From: Grammothele lineata
Lineage: Eukaryota; Basidiomycota; Agaricomycetes; Polyporales; Polyporaceae
DNA: 64,000 bases
Direction of reading: 5' to 3'
Assembly: GCA_002150815.3 (NCBI GenBank)
Contig: NDFF03000381.1
Location: 310,001-374,000, forward strand
This document shows, piece after piece, positions 59,994 to 64,000 of the stretch. The notes below the pieces were generated by a model, which ran no database searches, was not told the origin of the DNA, and saw nothing but the letters and a program-made list of their open reading frames with translations. Every line of letters begins with the position of its first letter. Position 1 is the first letter of the stretch. The position numbers and the translations under genes were made by a program.

Positions 59994-62209
59994 ATGCTGT
60001 ATTCTCTCATAGTTGCTTTAGGCTTGGCTAAGCCAGTTCCCAACACACAGATACCCTTCGTTGAGGGGAATGCTTATACTACGGATCCTGTGCTCCCGAG
60101 CTTACTCAAGCGCGTCCTTCCCACTGGTGTTCTATCCGATGTTGAGGCAGATTTAATTCGTTTTGGGGAGGAAACTATAACTAGTGAGCACTTACTTCGC
60201 GCATATGGACTCGGGTTTACTAATATAAATCTACGCATCTCACTAAGCCGTGCGAGAGATGAGCAAGCTCGCCACGCCGCCACAGCTGGTACAATACGAC
60301 TCTTGGGGCCGACGCGTGGACGAGCTCCGCACATCAGAGGGCTGGCGTGGACTCAAGTCCATCTTTCACCGCGAAGGCCTTGTTGCCATCCCGTATGAGC
60401 GGACATACGGCGAACACAGTCGGACGTACGGATTTGCTAAGCTGTTGCTCGCCACTGGAGACTCAGAAGTGGTAGGTTCACATAAAGCATAGTTGCGCAG
60501 GAAGTTGACCATGAAAACGTGACATGGCGCAGACGGACTGCCCTATGAGCATGTCAGATGGCGTGGCTCGAGGTAAGTCCAGGGGTGATTTGTTGTCCCT
60601 GTTGAGACTTACTGTTGTAGTTCTCGAACTCGTTGGTTCCCCGGCACTACAACGCGATGTGTACACTCGACTGATCAGGTCAGCAAGACGTGTTTTGTCA
60701 TTCGCTGACGCATGCTGACTCGAACCAGTCGCGATCCCGCACATGCATATACTGCAGGACAATGGATGACAGAGGTTCGCATCTGGATCCTTCTTGTTGA
60801 GATCACACTCAAGGGATGTGTATGTGTAGCGTCCTGGAGGATCCGACGTCTCCCGCACAGAGACGATCGCCACGCCTGCCCCAGATGCACAGCCCTCCCC
60901 ATATGGCCCCCAATACAAACTCGATGGCTTCAAGTGGTTCTCCAGCGCGACCGATAGTGATCTCGCCCTCGCCCTCGCGCGCACTGGGCGGCCCGAAGAC
61001 GGCTCTCGCGGTCTCTCGCTCTTCCTTGTCCCCGTCCGCCTCCCGCTCCTCCGCGCTCCTGGCGCACCGCGTCCCCCCGCGCTGACCAACGGCATACTCA
61101 TACACCGCCTCAAGAACAAGTTCGGGACGAAGATCGTGCCGACGGCTGAGCTCGAGCTCGCGGGAGCGCAGGCGTACCTTCTCGGGCGTGCGGGAGAGGG
61201 CGTGAGACTGATTACACCCGTGCTGAACATCACTCGCACTCACTCTGCAACTGGATCCATCGGGTACCTACGCAAAGCGCTCACTATCGCGAGCGCGCAT
61301 GCGCAAGGGCGGGCAGTGCGTGGCGGAAAGCAGCTGCTGAAAGACACGCCACTGCACGTCGCGGAGCTCGCGCGACTCCACGTCTTATACCGCGCACTAG
61401 TGCACTTCCTCTTTGGCGCGGTGGTATTGCTGGGCAAGACAGAGTGCGGGGTGGCGAGCAAAGAGGAAGCGTTGCGGCTGAGATTGTTGACCCCTGCAAT
61501 CAAAGCCTTCGCCGCCGAGAAAGCACCAGCAGCGGTTCAAGAGTGCATGACGTGCCTGGGTGGGGAAGGGTACATGGAAGAGAATGGGATCACCAAGTGA
61601 GAGATCTGCGCGAACACGTCCACTCTCTCGAATAGCTAAAGGACCTTACAGGTTGATTCAAGACGGTCTTGTCGAGAAGATTTGGGAGGGTACCATCACC
61701 GTTCTCTCTCTTGACTTCGTTCGTGCGACGATGAAAGAGGATGCTATGACGGCCTTCATCACGGTGAGTGTGTATATTGTCGTGCAGTCTCGAAACTAAC
61801 GTACCTTGTCCTACCATAGTGGGCTAATCACGTCCTCCACTCTTGCCCAAACGATATGGCCCAGTCGCTCGGAGGACCTCTTGCCACCCTACGCATCGCG
61901 CTAACTTCACTCGAAGACGCATACAAGCAGCCAGTGCACCCTCTTCTCCCTCGGCCTGCGTTGTTCCTCTTCGCCCACGTTGCATCTAGTGTGTATTTGC
62001 TGGAGCATGCCGTATGGGCAGTGTCAACGTCGGAGCATGAAAGTAGCACAGATGTTGAGGTCTTCCGACGCTGGGTCCTTGAGGGAGGCCTAGACGCTAC
62101 GTTGGAGGACGTCCGGAGGACGAAGAAGTTGCAAGTTGACCGTGCACGAATGGACAGCCACATTGTGTACGGCTCTACAGCAAAGGCATCCGGCTCTGCC
62201 AAGCTCTGA
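59994..62209 (+). CDS. Acyl-CoA dehydrogenase, AidB/ACAD11-like
   Basis: A flavoprotein of the AidB-like branch of acyl-CoA dehydrogenases. The N-terminus has PNTQIPFVEGNAYTTDPVLP and SLLKRVLPTGVLSDVEADLI, then PPQLVQYDSWGRRVDELRTS, EGWRGLKSIFHREGLVAIPY. The active-site part reads DCPMSMSDGVAR, then AGQWMTE joined by an intron to RPGGSDVSRTET, the MTExxGGSDV block typical of this branch. Next: YKLDGFKWFSSATDSDLALA, NKFGTKIVPTAELELAGAQA, GVRLITPVLNITRTHSATGS, VQECMTCLGGEGYMEENGI and LIQDGLVEKIWEGTITVLSL. A helical C-terminal domain ends KASGSAKL. Seven or more introns. Substrate is unknown; bacterial AidB is linked to alkylation stress. The first Met is uncertain. Confidence 0.85.
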
Positions 62210-62378
62210 TCGCACACATCTTTGGGGTCACCCGGACAAAGGAAGGTCAGCAGATGACCCGTTAGGGGATCACTCACTGCTAATTGACAATAGCACCCTA
62301 TGTAGTTATCACAGCTTGTGACGATTGATGATGTAGTAGTACAGGATAGGATACAAGTGCACCGCACGCCGGATATGG

Positions 62379-63167
62379 TCATGCGTTGTAGGGGACAATA
62401 TGACATCTAGAATGGGCCGTATCAGCGCGTCCACCAGGCAGTAGCATCATGGAGACGCACCCAAGTAATCCTCGACCACCCCAACCTCTTCTTGGGACGA
62501 ATGCAAGCCTCACCCTCTGTTCTGATCGTAGAACCTCGACGGTTACGGTTTGCTTTGCACATCCATATGGTCAGCCGTTTACTCGCATAATATATAAATC
62601 ACAGCCTACATTCTCCTGAGCAACCACAAGTTCGGCTAGTGGTTGCAGCGACGATGACGTGAATGAAGACTTTGTGAGAGGTCCGAATGATAGGACGAGG
62701 TCCTCCCGCAGGAGCCCCTGAGGACATGGTGAGGGCGAGTTTCAAGGCGAGATACATTGTAAACTTACTGCTGTGGCCGCAGGACTCCCAGGCGCAACTC
62801 CGTCAACCTTTGCGAATGGCGTAGGCGAGGTGTTAGATTCTTCCGCAATCGATGAAGGTCCATCCTTGGGAAGCACGCTGGGGTCATAAACATCTTGCAG
62901 AGCGACCATAATGTTATCCATGAGGCTCTTATGGTCGTTTCGCAGCTCAATAATGCGGACGCGAGCGTGGCGCACGGCCCATACATCGATGTCTGCGCGG
63001 GGGAAGCCGTCTGCATCGACGAGAGGAGTGTCTATGGTCACCGAGTTGCTTTGCAGGATTGAGTACTGTGCCTCCATCTCGGCTTCGAGTGCATCCTTGC
63101 GCGCCATAAGTGCGCGCACATGGTCGGAAGCTCCGGAGTTCGTGCGTGGTGGCAGAGTGAATCCCAT
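62379..63167 (-). CDS. 26S proteasome assembly chaperone PSMD9/Nas2
   Basis: Nas2 assists assembly of the proteasome base. The N-terminal helical hairpin reads ALMARKDALEAEMEAQYSIL and TPLVDADGFPRADIDVWAVR, then HARVRIIELRNDHKSLMDNI, which are the diagnostic blocks. A PDZ domain follows: FAKVDGVAPGSPAATA joined over an intron to LREDLVLSFGPLTKSSF, LQPLAELVVAQENV, TVEVLRSEQRVRLAFVPRRG and WGGRGLLG. A last intron (GTGCGT..TTCTAG) adds CHIVPYNA and TGA, the conserved C-terminus. Three to four introns. The start at 63167 (MGFTLPPRTNSGASDHVRAL) fits the family. A TATATATAA-type element on this strand near 63258-63267 may serve as TATA box. Confidence 0.9.
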
Positions 63168-63465
63168 TGCAGGTCAGGATGGCAGTAAGGAGGCAAGTAG
63201 GAGTACGCACAGCGCCGGTGTCGGTCCCCAGGGCTCCGCGCAAGCTTATTGTGGCGTTATATATATAGTTCGGTTTACACGCTTGATAATCCAGCGGCTT
63301 CAACGGAGTTAACGTGGACTAATCACCGTCAATACGCGTCCGTAGTGCGACTAACGCGCCACTGGACACGCCAGCTGCCAGTGTCATCAGCTACGCTCGA
63401 GTCTCACTTTCCGGAGCCACGGAGCCATCCTATTCTTACTTTTCTCCCGCACCTGTTACGCCGAC
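63168..63465. promoter_or_regulatory. Divergent promoter, PSMD9 / right-edge gene
   Basis: 298 bp between divergent start codons, with a TATATATA run at about 63259-63267 that could act on the PSMD9 side. Confidence 0.4.
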
Positions 63466-64000
63466 ATGGACGAATTTACAGAGGGCAGCTACGCCCAGCC
63501 GCTGCCGCGCATTCGCCGCGCCTCCTACTTGTCCCAATCCTCTGCCCAGACGGCTCCCGTCACCTGGCCACAGCGGGCAACCACTCCTGTTCTCAGACAC
63601 CGACTGTCTACTACAAGTGTCAGGAGCGATGCGTACGTCTCGTCCTCTGAGTCGACCATTTCCAACGGATATCATCTCAGACGCACCTTTGCCATTCAGC
63701 TCTGACCTGTCGGAGATAGTTGCGCCAGTTCCCCGAAGACATCACATACTCCAGACCGAGAGCCGACATTGGCTGGGTACGCCTCCACTTTCCCCATGCT
63801 CCCCTCCCACTTCCCCTCTATCTGCCACTGCAACCTCTCCGGTACGCAGTAAGAAACGACTTAGCCAGGCTGCTAGCCTCACATCTGTCGCCGGTCGTGT
63901 CGTGTCCGGTTCTCATCTACCGCCAACACTCCGCCTCTATAAGGTCCCGAAGCCGGAAGATGACAGAGGCATAGCAATGTCTTGGGTCCGATGGATGCAC
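63466..64000 (+). CDS. 5' part of an unidentified gene running off the window
   Basis: The frame opens MDEFTEGSYAQPLPRIRRAS and is rich in Ser, Thr and Arg (RHRLSTTSVRSDAYVSSSES). After at least one intron, the likely continuation is VRSKKRLSQAASLTSVAGRV, VSGSHLPPTLRLYKVPKPED and GIAMSWVRWMH at the right edge. It looks like a disordered N-terminal region before a membrane or enzymatic domain that lies outside the window. I do not recognise it. The exon joins are tentative. Confidence 0.5.

Overview
The window is nuclear DNA of a filamentous fungus, most likely an agaricomycete basidiomycete. Genes are split by many short introns, usually about 45-65 bp with GT..AG ends. Intergenic gaps are short, codon use is GC-rich, and several predicted proteins have the look of mushroom-forming fungi (basidiomycete-type P450, Tle1-like DUF2235 hydrolase, tandem Hst2-like sirtuins, MYND/SET proteins). 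All protein calls below were made by reading conserved motifs and joining exons by eye; no database was searched. I do not name a species.

Layout. 0.3-5.5 kb: a cytochrome P450 copy that looks damaged, then a DUF2235 (Tle1-like) alpha/beta hydrolase, both on the minus strand. 6.2 kb: a tRNA-Thr(CGU). 6.4-9.5 kb: the APC2 cullin subunit of the anaphase-promoting complex. 9.7-11.4 kb: a nearly perfect long inverted repeat (two arms of about 298 bp, 1.09 kb apart) with no gene inside. 11.4-12.7 kb: an alpha/beta hydrolase-3 esterase. 12.9-16.8 kb: two tandem Sir2 deacetylases. 17.1-19.4 kb: a secreted S28 serine peptidase. 20.1-21.1 kb: an aminoglycoside-phosphotransferase-like kinase with an altered catalytic Asp. 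21.6-22.9 kb: a MYND zinc-finger protein. 22.9-25.4 kb: unexplained.

25.4-53.4 kb is dense housekeeping sequence: NAD(P)HX epimerase, Derlin, a DUF4436-like membrane protein, a SMYD-type MYND/SET protein, the spliceosomal cyclophilin PPWD1, an AN1 zinc-finger protein with a C-terminal CaaX box, a phosphoglycerate-mutase-fold phosphatase, mitoribosomal bL35m, the E4 ubiquitin ligase UFD2, MON1, a BTB protein, guanine deaminase, an EBP/EXPERA sterol isomerase, ORC6 and a hotdog thioesterase. From 32.7 kb on, the strands alternate gene by gene, giving repeated divergent promoter pairs and closely spaced convergent 3' ends.

54.5-59.5 kb holds two tandem TmpA-like membrane flavoproteins. They are followed by an AidB/ACAD11-like acyl-CoA dehydrogenase, the proteasome chaperone PSMD9/Nas2, and a gene running off the right edge.

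Functional links. Several genes belong to ubiquitin/proteasome quality control (APC2, UFD2, Derlin, PSMD9, AN1 protein), but their distribution looks like ordinary housekeeping mixing rather than a cluster. The most unusual points are the long inverted repeat, the P450 with its heme-ligand Cys replaced by Phe, very small exons (8, 10, 10, 14 and 14 nt) in several genes, the APH-like Asp-to-Asn change, the diverged sirtuin pair and the CaaX tail on the AN1 protein.
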